Shown: positions 1 to 7,842, numbered from the stretch's first letter. The stretch: 64,000 nt of DNA from FEN-1191 sp964528845 (GCA_964528845.1 CAZGVE010000003.1:62001-126000), one strand, 5' to 3'. Translations and numbers: made by a program. The notes: generated from the sequence alone by a model not told the origin.

Positions 1-246
1 CTCGCATCCGCCGATCTGCCGACGCGCGGAGAGTCTATCATTTTGATTTCAAATCGGTTCTGGGCCCGAGCTGGGGCCCCCCGGGCACAGTCTCGTGAGG
101 CACGGCGGCCGGCGAGCCGGCGTCCCGGCCGGCGGTGCCTGTGTGCGCTTCAGAACAGACCCGATCCAAGCACTGAAATAGGCTTCCCATGTGTTGCACG
201 CGCAGCACGTCGATTGCGGGTCGGCTAACTGTTTCAGGAGCGAGTC

Positions 247-438
247 ATGAGCATCAACAAGGACCAGGTCCAGGGGCGGACCCAGGAAGCCCAGGGAAAG
301 GTCAAGGAAGTCGTGGGCAAGGCCATGGGCGACAAAGCCCTGGAGATCAAAGGCAACATCCAGAAGAACGTCGGGTCAGCTCAGGCCTCTGTCGGTGACG
401 CTACGTCGAATATCGAGAAGGCGATCAGGAAGCCCTGA
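247..438 (+). CDS. CsbD-family stress-response protein
   Basis: A 63-residue hydrophilic protein with the CsbD layout: an N-terminal MSINKDQVQGRTQEAQGKVKE-like amphipathic stretch followed by a KAxGDKxLEIKGxxQK repeat. CsbD proteins are small, highly charged, general-stress-induced proteins of unknown biochemical role. The start is supported by a CAGGAG ribosome site about 6 bases upstream of the ATG. The gene is the first in the window and is followed 50 bp later by another very small protein on the same strand; such pairs of tiny stress-type proteins are common in proteobacteria. Family assignment is firm; function is not known beyond the family. Confidence 0.9.
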   Translation: MSINKDQVQGRTQEAQGKVKEVVGKAMGDKALEIKGNIQKNVGSAQASVGDATSNIEKAIRKP

Positions 439-487
439 GGGTGTTTGCCGCGATGGCGGCGGTTCCCTTCTTGGCAGGAGAGATGAA

Positions 488-655
488 ATGGACATGATCG
501 TGGTGTTGATCGTGCTGTTGTTGCTGTTCGGCGGCGGCGGCGGTTTGTACTGGGGCATGGGCGCCGGCTGGGGGTTTGGTCCCGTGGGACTGATCATTGC
601 CGTCCTCGTGATTTCATTCCTGCTGTTTGGCTATCGCGGCAGACGGGGCGGGTAG
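488..655 (+). CDS. Tiny glycine-rich membrane protein (DUF3309-like)
   Basis: A 55-residue protein: a short hydrophobic helix (residues 2-14), a Gly-rich turn, a second hydrophobic helix (about 32-48) and a basic tail ending RGRRGG. This resembles the DUF3309-type tiny hydrophobic proteins often encoded beside csbD-like genes. A GGCAGGAG ribosome site lies 5-12 bases before the ATG at 488, which I preferred over the longer in-frame extension starting at 395 because that would read through the csbD gene. It is probably a two-helix inner-membrane peptide. No function is known. Confidence 0.7.
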   Translation: MDMIVVLIVLLLLFGGGGGLYWGMGAGWGFGPVGLIIAVLVISFLLFGYRGRRGG

Positions 656-742
656 CGACGAGACAGCGCCGGCCACGCCACGTGTAGCTGCCCAAGCGGG
701 GCTCGCCCCGCAGCCCGGGCACGGATTGGGGCCCCGAAGGTC

Positions 743-979
743 CTACGCGATAGCCCTGGCAACGTTTCGCAGGCGCGCCGACAGGCGCGGGGCTGCAAAA
801 TCGATGAATGCGCGCAGCCGGCCCTGCTCGGCCTGGTAGCAGGTGGTCTGGGCGAGATCCAGTCCGGAGCGCGCGGCCGCCATGGCCGAGTCGGCGCTCG
901 TCGTAGCCCTCCGTGTTCGCACTGCAAGGCTCTGGTCGCGCCCGGCACGCCGTCGCATCCGACTGAAATCCAGAAGCAC
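743..979 (-). pseudogene. Decayed C-terminal end of a LysR-type regulator
   Basis: The minus-strand frame reads ADSAMAAARSGLDLAQTTCYQ and then GRLRAFIDFAAPRLSARL, which matches the end of the LysR effector domain (the 'AA.aGlGiaq' segment and the final 'RvRAFIDFl...L' helix). About 35 residues that normally separate these two parts are missing, and there is no DNA-binding domain upstream, so this is a remnant rather than a gene. The rest of 656-1128 holds no other recognisable coding sequence. It marks the left part of the window as an eroding accessory region. The identification rests on motif memory, not an alignment. Confidence 0.45.
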
Positions 980-1128
980 GATTGCATTGCCCGCTCGAGC
1001 ATCTTGGGTACTCGTATTGCTGGCGCCATTTCGAGACCTCGAAAGAGCATCTACGCAATGGCTTCAATAGGTTCACAGACGACCGATCCTTATCTTCGCG
1101 ACTCACAACATCCACAGAGCCAGGCCCT

Positions 1129-2457
1129 CTATCCTGCTTTCATTCGACCGGCAGCGGCGCGCAGGCCGTCCAGCACATCGTGCGCCAACTCCTGAGGGAA
1201 GTCCGCGGGCAGCAGGTCTTGCACTGAATCGGCGACCGAACCGGTTCTTTCGATCAACTCTTCCATCATGCGGCCGATCCCGCTGCCGAGACCGCAGCGC
1301 TGTGCCGTGAGTTCGAAGTGGCGCGGCAGGATGTCGCTCCAGTGGTAGTGAGATCCCTTGATGCCGCGAATGGCCATGGCCATCTTCACCTTGTGCGGGG
1401 ACAAGCGTCCGGCTTCCGTACCGAGTGCATGATGAGCCGAGAGCACGTCATAACGGGGAGTCAGGAGGTAACTGCCGCCTGCATTCAGGAAGAGGCTGAA
1501 GTTCTTGGCGTGCCCGTCGATCGCGCACAGCATCCAGAAGAGGATTTGAGTTCGAAAGAAGTCTCTGCGGTCTTCATCGGCAGCCTCGGAACCCAGCAGA
1601 ATGCCCATCATCGCTTCGATTCCCGGGCCACCGTCCGCCTGATATTTCTGCGTCGGCGCGACACCCATGGCCTGACAGAAATCTTCCTGGGGCAGCCGGA
1701 TGACCCAGGTCCTGTCGGCCGCCAGGCGTCGATCGAAGCGCTCGACGATGAGGGCCTTCTGGGTGGCGAACCGTGCAATGGCGCATTTAGCCGTCGGGAC
1801 TCCATACGCCGCCAGGATCTGCGCGCACAGCCACTCGTTCTCGACGGACGTACGAAGATCGATGCCTCCGGGGAGCAGGCCCAGGGGAAGTTTCAGGATA
1901 TGTGTCGATGGGGTGGCGCCGTGAGGGCGGAACCAGTGCCCATCCTGGAACAGCAGTGCGGTTTTTTCCTGCGCGCCGGCGATGGAGAGCCGGAAGTCAT
2001 CATCGGGCTCGGGCGCGCCAAAGGCTGGTGAGCCTGATGTCTTCAACAGCAGCTGTTCGATCTGCGTGTCACTGATGGGTGAGGCGGTGATGGTGCGTAC
2101 GTCGGGCGCGGGTTCCCGTTCGACCGTGAGCTGCAGGGCGCCGACGCAATCGCGTCCGGTCTTTTCGAGCAGATCGAAAGCCCTGTCAGAATGCGCCCCG
2201 ACGTGCTGACCGATCCGTCGGCGGATCTCGCCGCTGTCAGGCAGCAGATTCTCGAAATAACGCTCGACCACCGGGCCTTTATAAGTCGCGCCTTCCGTGA
2301 GGGGCATCGAGAGGGATAATGGCCGTGCACTGCTCGAAGTCAGCCACTCCTTTGCATAGACGAATTCCTGGGGTTTTCCGGAGGGGTCGATCCACTCCCC
2401 GATATATTCGCCATTCATCCAGGCGTGGAGCGTGCGTGTTTTCGAGGGCCTGGCCAC
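1129..2457 (-). CDS. hipA: HipA-type serine/threonine kinase toxin
   Basis: 442 residues, essentially the length of E. coli HipA. HipA phosphorylates glutamyl-tRNA synthetase, blocks charging, triggers the stringent response and produces persister cells; HipB holds it inactive. Visible landmarks: the N-subdomain beginning HAWMNGEYIGEW, the LSIAGAQEKTALL segment carrying the autophosphorylated Ser (Ser158 here), the catalytic loop AIDGHAKNFSLF (Asp314, Asn319) and the metal-binding Asp337 in RYDVLS. All key residues are present, so it should be active. The start is GTG, directly after the TAA of hipB, so the two genes are translationally linked. The family call is certain; the target is inferred. 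Confidence 0.95.
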   Translation of the reverse strand: MARPSKTRTLHAWMNGEYIGEWIDPSGKPQEFVYAKEWLTSSSARPLSLSMPLTEGATYKGPVVERYFENLLPDSGEIRRRIGQHVGAHSDRAFDLLEKTGRDCVGALQLTVEREPAPDVRTITASPISDTQIEQLLLKTSGSPAFGAPEPDDDFRLSIAGAQEKTALLFQDGHWFRPHGATPSTHILKLPLGLLPGGIDLRTSVENEWLCAQILAAYGVPTAKCAIARFATQKALIVERFDRRLAADRTWVIRLPQEDFCQAMGVAPTQKYQADGGPGIEAMMGILLGSEAADEDRRDFFRTQILFWMLCAIDGHAKNFSLFLNAGGSYLLTPRYDVLSAHHALGTEAGRLSPHKVKMAMAIRGIKGSHYHWSDILPRHFELTAQRCGLGSGIGRMMEELIERTGSVADSVQDLLPADFPQELAHDVLDGLRAAAGRMKAG

Positions 2458-2700
2458 TTACCACTCCTGGGAAGCGGCGACGCGGGATTTTTCACGAACG
2501 ACCAGTTCGAGACCCAGGGCAGAGAGCGCCTTGAAAAGCGTCTCAACAGTGCTGGAGGACGTGTGAATCTCCAGCGTGGATACGGTGTCCTGCTTGATTC
2601 CCACTTTGCTGCCAATGTCGGTCTGGGACAGTTTCAGCCGGGTTCTTCGCGATCTGAGGGCTTGACCAAGCTGTTGAGGTGTTCTGGCCGTGGCTTCCAT
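2458..2700 (-). CDS. hipB: HipB-type HTH antitoxin and autorepressor
   Basis: 80 residues with an XRE-family helix-turn-helix: RRTRLKLSQTDIGSKVGIKQ, then QDTVSTLEIHTSSSTVETLFKALSALGLELVV. This matches HipB, which forms a dimer, binds its own promoter and neutralises HipA. It is the first gene of the hipBA operon and ends immediately before the GTG of hipA. The C-terminal tail (REKSRVAASQEW) ends in Trp, like the tail of E. coli HipB that inserts into HipA. Three palindromic sites lie directly upstream and are the likely operators. Assignment from both sequence and context is strong. Confidence 0.93.
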   Translation of the reverse strand: MEATARTPQQLGQALRSRRTRLKLSQTDIGSKVGIKQDTVSTLEIHTSSSTVETLFKALSALGLELVVREKSRVAASQEW

Positions 2701-2721
2701 CGAGTTCCCCTGTCGTCATTT

Positions 2722-2793
2722 CACCCTCGGTAAGGGGTAAAGTAAATATACCCTCTATACGGTGTAACTTCAATATACCCCTCTTAGAGGGTA
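2722..2793 (-). promoter_or_regulatory. Three phased HipB operator palindromes
   Basis: Three 18-bp half-palindromes of the form TACCC-N8-GGGTA lie at 2722-2739 (CACCC/GGGTA), 2749-2766 (TACCC/GTGTA) and 2776-2793 (TACCC/GGGTA, perfect). Their starts are spaced exactly 27 bp apart. E. coli HipB binds TATCC-N8-GGATA sites, so the architecture is the same with one changed base per arm. They sit between hipB and the preceding sequence and cover the likely hipBA promoter. Seen directly in sequence; binding is inferred from the family. Confidence 0.8.
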
Positions 2794-2874
2794 AATGAAC
2801 GCCGATGCGGAAGGAGCTATTGTCCGCTCCCCAGCGCGCTGCTGCAGTTAGGACCTGAAATTCCCGAGGGCGAA

Positions 2875-3048
2875 GTGGCGAACCAATCCCGGCATTTTTT
2901 CTCCATTGACGAAGTAATTGTCTTCCTCAGGGCGGAGATGCCATCCAACCCGTTCTTTCCTGATCTGGATGAGCATGCGTACGAGTGGGTGACCGATGGT
3001 GATCGTGCCCAGCTGGTTCCCACCGGGATTTCGAGAATCTGCCCATAG
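2875..3048 (+). CDS. Small uncharacterised ORF, possibly a gene remnant
   Basis: A 57-codon frame starting at GTG 2875, four bases after a GAGGG ribosome-like site. It reads VANQSRHFFSIDEVIVFLRA and then an acidic, aromatic-rich part (NPFFPDLDEHAYEWVTDGD). The composition looks coding rather than random, but I recognise no family. A +1-shifted frame carries on beyond the stop with similarly protein-like text (ENLPIDVLTFDHNPECGRR), so this may be one frameshifted gene. It could equally be noise; treat it as tentative. Confidence 0.3.
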   Translation: MANQSRHFFSIDEVIVFLRAEMPSNPFFPDLDEHAYEWVTDGDRAQLVPTGISRICP

Positions 3049-3076
3049 ACGTACTTACGTTTGACCACAATCCGGA

Positions 3077-3367
3077 ATGTGGGCGAAGACTTCTGCGCTT
3101 GCCGTGCGGATCAGGGAAGCTTCGACGGTCTCACGAGCGATCCTGAATAGAGTGCTAGCAGGATATGGCGTGCCGACGGATCAACTGCAATGTGAGCGAC
3201 AAGCAGCAGAATCTTACTTTCGGGAAGATTTCGGGATTTCCACGACGGATCGTGATGTTCTCGTCCTTAATCCTGAGCAGTTAGCCGCAGCGCGGGAAGC
3301 TACAGCCGCATTGGCGAGAGACTTCAAGGGGACCGTACGAGCTGTGCGAACGCAACGTCCGCGTTAA
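3077..3367 (+). CDS. Uncharacterised 96-residue ORF
   Basis: This frame encodes a 96-residue soluble, helical protein. The segment VSRAILNRVLAGYGVPTDQL followed by ERQAAESYFRE vaguely resembles the cytosolic tail of Kef-type antiporters, where a helix with a 'LxxLGVP' turn is usual; that link is only an impression. There is no convincing ribosome site before ATG 3077 and an in-frame stop lies 15 bases upstream. It follows other broken sequence, so a truncated pseudogene is as likely as a real small gene. The gap 3368-3426 holds nothing recognisable. Confidence 0.3.
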   Translation: MWAKTSALAVRIREASTVSRAILNRVLAGYGVPTDQLQCERQAAESYFREDFGISTTDRDVLVLNPEQLAAAREATAALARDFKGTVRAVRTQRPR

Positions 3368-3426
3368 CTGCGTGGTAGACGATCAAGAAAAGTGGGCTGT
3401 GAAACGGAAGGTGGTTGTGCTGCAGG

Positions 3427-4293
3427 CTACTCCAAATTTTGCACCTGCTCGCGCATCTGCTCGATCAGCACCTTCATCTCGACCGCGGCGCGTGTGGTCT
3501 CGAGATCCTGGGACTTCGAGGACAGGGTGTTGGCCTCGCGGTTGAACTCCTGCATCAGGAAATCCAGGCGCCGGCCCGCCGGCTCGGCGCCGCCCAGCGT
3601 GCGGCGCGTCTCCTCGACGTGACCGACCAGTCGGTCGAGCTCCTCGTCGACGTCCAGCCGCTGCAACAGCAGCAGCACTTCCTGTCCGACGCGCTCCTGG
3701 TCGATCTGGGCGCCGAGCTCGCGCAGCCGCTCCTCGAAGCGCTGCCGGATGCGCGCCTGGATTGCCGGAGCACGCGCACGGACGGCGCTTACCATCGAGG
3801 CGAGGGTCGAACAGCGCTGCTCGATCAGTGCCGCGAGTCGCGCACCCTCGCGCTCGCGGGCGAGCTGGAGTTCCGCCAGGGTCGCGGCAAACAGCTCCCG
3901 GCCTGCCGCGGCCAGCAACTCGGGGTCGGTGTCATCGCCGCGCACGATGCCGGGCCAGCGCAGCAGCTCGATCAGATCGACGCGCGCCAGTTCCGGAAGA
4001 GCGGTGCGCAGCTCGGCGATGCGGGCAAGCAGCCGGGCCAGCGCATCCCGGTCGACGTCGAGTTCACCGCCGCCGCCGGCCGCCGGCCGCTGCTGCAGCG
4101 TGCAGTCGACTTTCCCACGTTTCAGCGCCGCCGCCAGCGACTGGCGCAGCTCCGGCTCGAGGGCGCGGCAGCCATCGGGCAGGCGCAGCGTGGCGTCGAG
4201 AAAGCGGTGATTGACACTGCGGATCTCGCAAACCAGGGTCCCGAAACTTCCGGTGCGCTCGCGCCGCGCGAACCCCGTCATGCTTGCGATCAT
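3427..4293 (-). CDS. yicC: YicC-family endoribonuclease
   Basis: 288 residues, starting MIASMTGFARRER, the hallmark opening of YicC. The conserved segments VCEIRSVNHRFLDATLRLPD near the N-terminus and, near the C-terminus, GRRLDFLMQEFNREANTLSSKS are both present. YicC proteins are hexameric endoribonucleases that take part in RNA decay, including small-RNA turnover in E. coli. The gene diverges from the PP2C phosphatase gene with only 9 bp between the outermost possible start codons. In many gammaproteobacteria yicC sits beside rph, and here only the phosphatase gene separates them. Identification is certain. Confidence 0.95.
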   Translation of the reverse strand: MIASMTGFARRERTGSFGTLVCEIRSVNHRFLDATLRLPDGCRALEPELRQSLAAALKRGKVDCTLQQRPAAGGGGELDVDRDALARLLARIAELRTALPELARVDLIELLRWPGIVRGDDTDPELLAAAGRELFAATLAELQLAREREGARLAALIEQRCSTLASMVSAVRARAPAIQARIRQRFEERLRELGAQIDQERVGQEVLLLLQRLDVDEELDRLVGHVEETRRTLGGAEPAGRRLDFLMQEFNREANTLSSKSQDLETTRAAVEMKVLIEQMREQVQNLE

Positions 4294-4302
4294 GGGCGGC
4301 TA

Positions 4303-5094
4303 ATGGTGTATAAAGCGCGGCGCAGTGTAGCGGAAAACGCCGGAGCTCGCTTGCGGGTCGAACATGCAGAACTCAGCCTTCAGGGCGCCCGTGACAGCAA
4401 TCAGGACCGTGTCGGCGTGTCCGTGGTTGACGAGGCCGCGCTGCTGATTGCCTGCGATGGCATGGGCGGCCATGCCGACGGCGAACGCGCCGCCGACCTG
4501 GCGCAGCGCACCGTCCTGGACCGCTTCTCGCAGTACGCGCTGTCGCAACTCGATCCGCTCGGCTTCCTGCACCTGGCGCTCGGTGCCGCACACGAGGGTG
4601 TCGCGACGCTGGGTGCTCCGCTGCCGCTCGAACTGCGTCCACGCGCGACCTGCGCGATCTGCCTGGTGCAGGAGAACTCGGCCTATTGGGCGCACGTCGG
4701 CGACAGCCGTGTCTATCACCTGCGCGCCGGGCGCATCCGGGAACGTACCCGCGACCATAGCCACGTGGAGCTGCTGGTGCGCGAAGGGCTGATCAGCGCC
4801 GGCCAGGTGCAGGGTCATCCGATGCGAAACTTCGTCGAATCCTGTCTCGGCGGCGAGCCGATCCTGCCTGAGATGGCAATTACGGCGCGGCGTACGCTGC
4901 TGCCCGGCGACGTGCTGCTGGTCTGCACCGACGGGTTCTGGGCCAACCTTGACGAGGAGGTGATCGGCAGCGCCTTCGTGACCCTGGGTCTATCCTTGCA
5001 CGAGACCCTGGAGGCGCTCAGCGCCCAGGCTCTGGTCACCGCGGGCGGCGCCAGCGACAACACGTCGGTAGCCGCACTGCGTTTTCTGGACTGA
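4303..5094 (+). CDS. PP2C-family serine/threonine protein phosphatase
   Basis: Up to 263 residues with the bacterial PP2C signature: GARDSNQDR (about residues 28-36), ACDGMGGHADG (50-60), the AYWAHVGDSRVYHLRAG strand pair, LVCTDGFW, and the closing ASDNTSVAALRF. These Asp residues bind the two catalytic Mn/Mg ions. Two starts are possible: ATG 4303, with no clear ribosome site, or TTG 4351, five bases after GGAG. The second is better supported and would give 247 residues and a longer yicC intergenic region; I give the outer limit. No partner kinase is visible nearby. The next gene is rph, 24 bp downstream. Confidence 0.9.
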   Translation: MVYKARRSVAENAGARLRVEHAELSLQGARDSNQDRVGVSVVDEAALLIACDGMGGHADGERAADLAQRTVLDRFSQYALSQLDPLGFLHLALGAAHEGVATLGAPLPLELRPRATCAICLVQENSAYWAHVGDSRVYHLRAGRIRERTRDHSHVELLVREGLISAGQVQGHPMRNFVESCLGGEPILPEMAITARRTLLPGDVLLVCTDGFWANLDEEVIGSAFVTLGLSLHETLEALSAQALVTAGGASDNTSVAALRFLD

Positions 5095-5118
5095 ACCAAC
5101 CGCCGACGGAGACTCCAC

Positions 5119-5847
5119 CTGAATACCTACCAGCGCCGGGACGGAAGAGCGGGCGACGCGCTGCGTCCGGTGCGCTTCACGCGCCACTTCACGCGTCATG
5201 CCGAAGGCTCGGTGCTGGTCGAGTTCGGCGATACGCGCGTGCTGTGCACGGCGAGCGTCGAGGATGGGGTCCCCTCGTTCCTGCGCGGCAAAGGCCAGGG
5301 CTGGGTCACCGCGGAATACGGCATGCTGCCGCGCGCCACACACACGCGCAGCCCGCGCGAGGCCGCTCGCGGCAAGCAGACTGGCCGCACTCAGGAGATC
5401 CAGCGCCTGATCGGACGTGCGCTGCGCGCCGCGGTCGATCTGCGCGCGCTCGGCGATCGCACCGTCACGATCGACTGCGACGTGCTGCAGGCCGATGGCG
5501 GTACGCGCACCGCCGCGATCACCGGCGCCTATGTCGCGCTCGCTGAAGCCTGCGAGGCGCTGCAGGCGCGTCGCTCGCTGACGGTCAATCCGCTGCACGG
5601 CCAGGTCGCCGCCGTCTCGGTCGGCATCGTGCGTGGCGCGCCCATGCTGGACCTCGACTACGAGGAGGATTCGGAGGCCGAGACCGACATGAACGTGGTC
5701 ATGAACAACGGCGGTGCCTTCATCGAGGTGCAGGGCACGGCGGAGGGGCATGCCTTTCGCCGCCACGAGCTCGACGCGCTGCTGAATCTCGCCGCGAGCG
5801 GAATCGGCGAGCTGTGCGCGCTGCAGGCCCAGGCGATCGGTGTCTGA
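5119..5847 (+). CDS. rph: Ribonuclease PH, apparent CTG start
   Basis: RNase PH trims tRNA 3' ends by phosphorolysis. Core motifs are present: AEGSVLVEFGDTRVLC, GRTQEIQRLIGRALRA, CDVLQADGGTRTAAITGA and the metal-binding LDLDYEEDSEAETDMNVV. The first conventional start in frame is GTG 5170, but that would remove the conserved N-terminus, which here reads RRDGRAGDALRPVRFTRH. No ATG, GTG or TTG exists between the upstream stop (5094) and that GTG. A CTG at 5119 has GGAG 7 bases before it and yields 242 residues, close to the E. coli enzyme (238), so I take CTG as the start. rdgB overlaps the 3' end by 8 bases. Confidence 0.9.
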   Translation: MNTYQRRDGRAGDALRPVRFTRHFTRHAEGSVLVEFGDTRVLCTASVEDGVPSFLRGKGQGWVTAEYGMLPRATHTRSPREAARGKQTGRTQEIQRLIGRALRAAVDLRALGDRTVTIDCDVLQADGGTRTAAITGAYVALAEACEALQARRSLTVNPLHGQVAAVSVGIVRGAPMLDLDYEEDSEAETDMNVVMNNGGAFIEVQGTAEGHAFRRHELDALLNLAASGIGELCALQAQAIGV

Positions 5848-6451
5848 GCGAGCGCGCCGCGTGCTGCTCGCCAGTGCCAATGCAGGCAAGCAGCGCGAAT
5901 TCGCGGCACTGCTGGCCCCGTTCGGCATCGAGCTGCTGCTGCAGTCCGCGCTCGGCATCCCGAGCATTGCCGAGACCGGCACGAGTTTCGAGGCCAATGC
6001 GCTGCTGAAGGCCCGTCACGCCGCGAGCGCCGGCGCCCTGCCCGCGCTCGCCGACGATTCCGGTCTCGAAGTCGACGCGCTCGAGGGACGGCCGGGCGTG
6101 TACTCGGCGCGCTATGCCGGCGAGGCGGCCACGGATCAGGACAACAATGCGAAGCTGCTCGCCGAACTCGCGCCAGTGCCGGCGGGCGCGCGCACGGCGC
6201 GGTACCGCTGCGTGCTCGCGCTGGTGCGGCACCCGGAGGATCCCGCCCCGCTGCTCGCCGAGGGTGCCTGGGAAGGTCAGATCGCGCTCGCGCCAGCCGG
6301 CACCGGAGGCTTCGGCTACGACCCGCTGTTCGTGCCGCGCGGGTTCGACCAGACGGTGGCTCAGCTGCCCCTCGTCATCAAGAACCGTCTGAGCCACCGG
6401 GCTGTCGCGCTGGCGCTGCTGGTGCGCGAGTTATCCGGTGCCGGCAGCTGA
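5840..6451 (+). CDS. rdgB: Non-canonical purine NTP pyrophosphatase (RdgB/HAM1)
   Basis: 203 residues. The enzyme hydrolyses ITP, dITP and XTP to monophosphates so that deaminated purines are not built into DNA or RNA. Motifs: VLLASANAGKQREF (nucleotide-binding start), TSFEANALLKARHAA, ALADDSGLEVDALEGRPGVYSARYAG, GGFGYDPLFVP and a late SHR. GTG start at 5840, overlapping the end of rph by 8 bases; hemW starts within its last 14 bases. The rph-rdgB-hemW order is widely conserved in gammaproteobacteria and argues for one transcript. Confidence 0.95.
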   Translation: MSERARRVLLASANAGKQREFAALLAPFGIELLLQSALGIPSIAETGTSFEANALLKARHAASAGALPALADDSGLEVDALEGRPGVYSARYAGEAATDQDNNAKLLAELAPVPAGARTARYRCVLALVRHPEDPAPLLAEGAWEGQIALAPAGTGGFGYDPLFVPRGFDQTVAQLPLVIKNRLSHRAVALALLVRELSGAGS

Positions 6452-7634
6452 ACCCGACGCGGATCTGCCGCTCGCGCTGTACGTGCATTTCCCATGGTGC
6501 GTGCGCAAGTGCCCGTACTGCGATTTCAATTCCCACGCGTTGCAGGAGGCGTTGCCGGAGCAGGCCTATGTCGCAGCGCTGCTCGCAGACCTTGCCACGG
6601 AACTCCCGCGCGTGTCGGGGCGAGCGATCCGCAGCATTTTTCTGGGCGGGGGCACGCCGAGCCTGTTCTCGCCGGATGGGATCGCTCGCCTGCTCGAGGG
6701 CGTCGGCGCCCGGCTTCCGGTGTCCGCGGATGCGGAGATCACGCTCGAGGCCAATCCGGGCACGATCGAGCGTGGGCGCTTTGCGGACTATCGCGGCGCT
6801 GGCGTTACCCGGGTGTCGCTCGGGGCGCAGAGCTTCGATCCGGAGCACCTGAAAGTGCTCGGCCGCATCCACGACGCCCAGGACACCCGGCGCGCCGTCG
6901 ATGAACTGGCGGGGGCAGGGATAGAGAATTTCAACCTCGACCTGATGTATGCGCTGCCCGGACAGACGCAGGAGCAGGCGCTGTCCGATGTCGAAGCGGC
7001 GATCGCACTTGCACCAGCGCACATTTCGCATTACCAGCTGACGCTCGAACCCGGTACGGTGTTCAGCGGGCGACCGCCGGCGGGAATGCCCGATCCCGAT
7101 GCGGCGGCCGACATGCAGCTGCGCTGCCAGGCGTCTCTCGCGCGCGCCGGGTACGCCCAGTATGAAGTCTCCGCCTACGCCCGTACCGGACGACGCTGCC
7201 GGCACAATCTCAACTACTGGCAGTTCGGTGACTACCTCGGAATCGGTGCCGGCGCACACGGCAAGCTGAGCAGGCGACGCGGGGCCGGGCTGCTGGTCGA
7301 ACGCAGTGCGCGTCCGCGCGAGCCGCGCCGCTATGTGGCGGCAGTTTCGATGACGGACGGCGCACCCGGATGGCGTGAGGTGCCGATCGCTGAACTGCCA
7401 TTCGAGTTCATGATGAATGCGCTGCGGCTGGTCGAGGGATTCCAGGAGCGTGAGTTCGAGGAGCGCACGGGTCTGGGATGCGCCGTGATTGCCGAAGCTC
7501 TCGGGCGCGCAGCGAGGCGCGGACTGATCGGGCGGGAGGGCGCGCGCTGGCGCGCCACGCCCGGCGGCTTCGATTTCCTGAACGACCTGCTGGCCGAGTT
7601 CCTCGGCGAGCCGCCGCAATCCCGCGCCCGCTGA
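6438..7634 (+). CDS. hemW: HemW radical SAM heme chaperone (HemN-like)
   Basis: 398 residues. The radical-SAM cluster motif is HFPWCVRKCPYCDFN with Cys21, Cys25 and Cys28, followed by FLGGGTPSLF and EANPGTIE. HemW proteins were long annotated as oxygen-independent coproporphyrinogen oxidases but are heme-binding chaperones delivering heme to respiratory proteins; the length and the C-terminal region fit HemW rather than HemN (about 450 residues). Starts with GTG 14 bases inside rdgB. Last gene of the rph-rdgB-hemW run; a 403-bp intergenic region follows. Confidence 0.92.
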   Translation: MPAAEPDADLPLALYVHFPWCVRKCPYCDFNSHALQEALPEQAYVAALLADLATELPRVSGRAIRSIFLGGGTPSLFSPDGIARLLEGVGARLPVSADAEITLEANPGTIERGRFADYRGAGVTRVSLGAQSFDPEHLKVLGRIHDAQDTRRAVDELAGAGIENFNLDLMYALPGQTQEQALSDVEAAIALAPAHISHYQLTLEPGTVFSGRPPAGMPDPDAAADMQLRCQASLARAGYAQYEVSAYARTGRRCRHNLNYWQFGDYLGIGAGAHGKLSRRRGAGLLVERSARPREPRRYVAAVSMTDGAPGWREVPIAELPFEFMMNALRLVEGFQEREFEERTGLGCAVIAEALGRAARRGLIGREGARWRATPGGFDFLNDLLAEFLGEPPQSRAR

Positions 7635-7651
7635 GGATTCCGTGACCGGTT

Positions 7652-7660
7652 TTATACACA
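7652..7660 (+). promoter_or_regulatory. DnaA-box-like 9-mer
   Basis: TTATACACA matches the relaxed DnaA consensus TTWTNCACA. It lies in the loop of the 7-bp inverted repeat GACCGGT/ACCGGTC. A single 9-mer can occur by chance; its interest comes from the paired consensus boxes 190 bp away. Confidence 0.35.
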
Positions 7661-7842
7661 GCACCGGTCGGCCGCGCCATTAAATTAGCCGATTACGTCT
7701 CATTTCACGGAACCCGCTCGATGATGGGGATGTAACACATTGAATTCTTAGGCTGAAACTTACTGGTCATTTTTTGTACAAGATGGCAATTATGCATTCC
7801 AGGCGCACTTTCGGACCTGCGGCCGGGTCCTTACGCACAGAG

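Noticed and set aside
1..246. ORFs before the csbD-like gene
   Set aside because: Short Arg-rich frames with no ribosome site or family resemblance.
3415..4302. Upstream extension of the PP2C frame by about 300 codons
   Set aside because: This part is antisense to yicC, whose protein is highly conserved.
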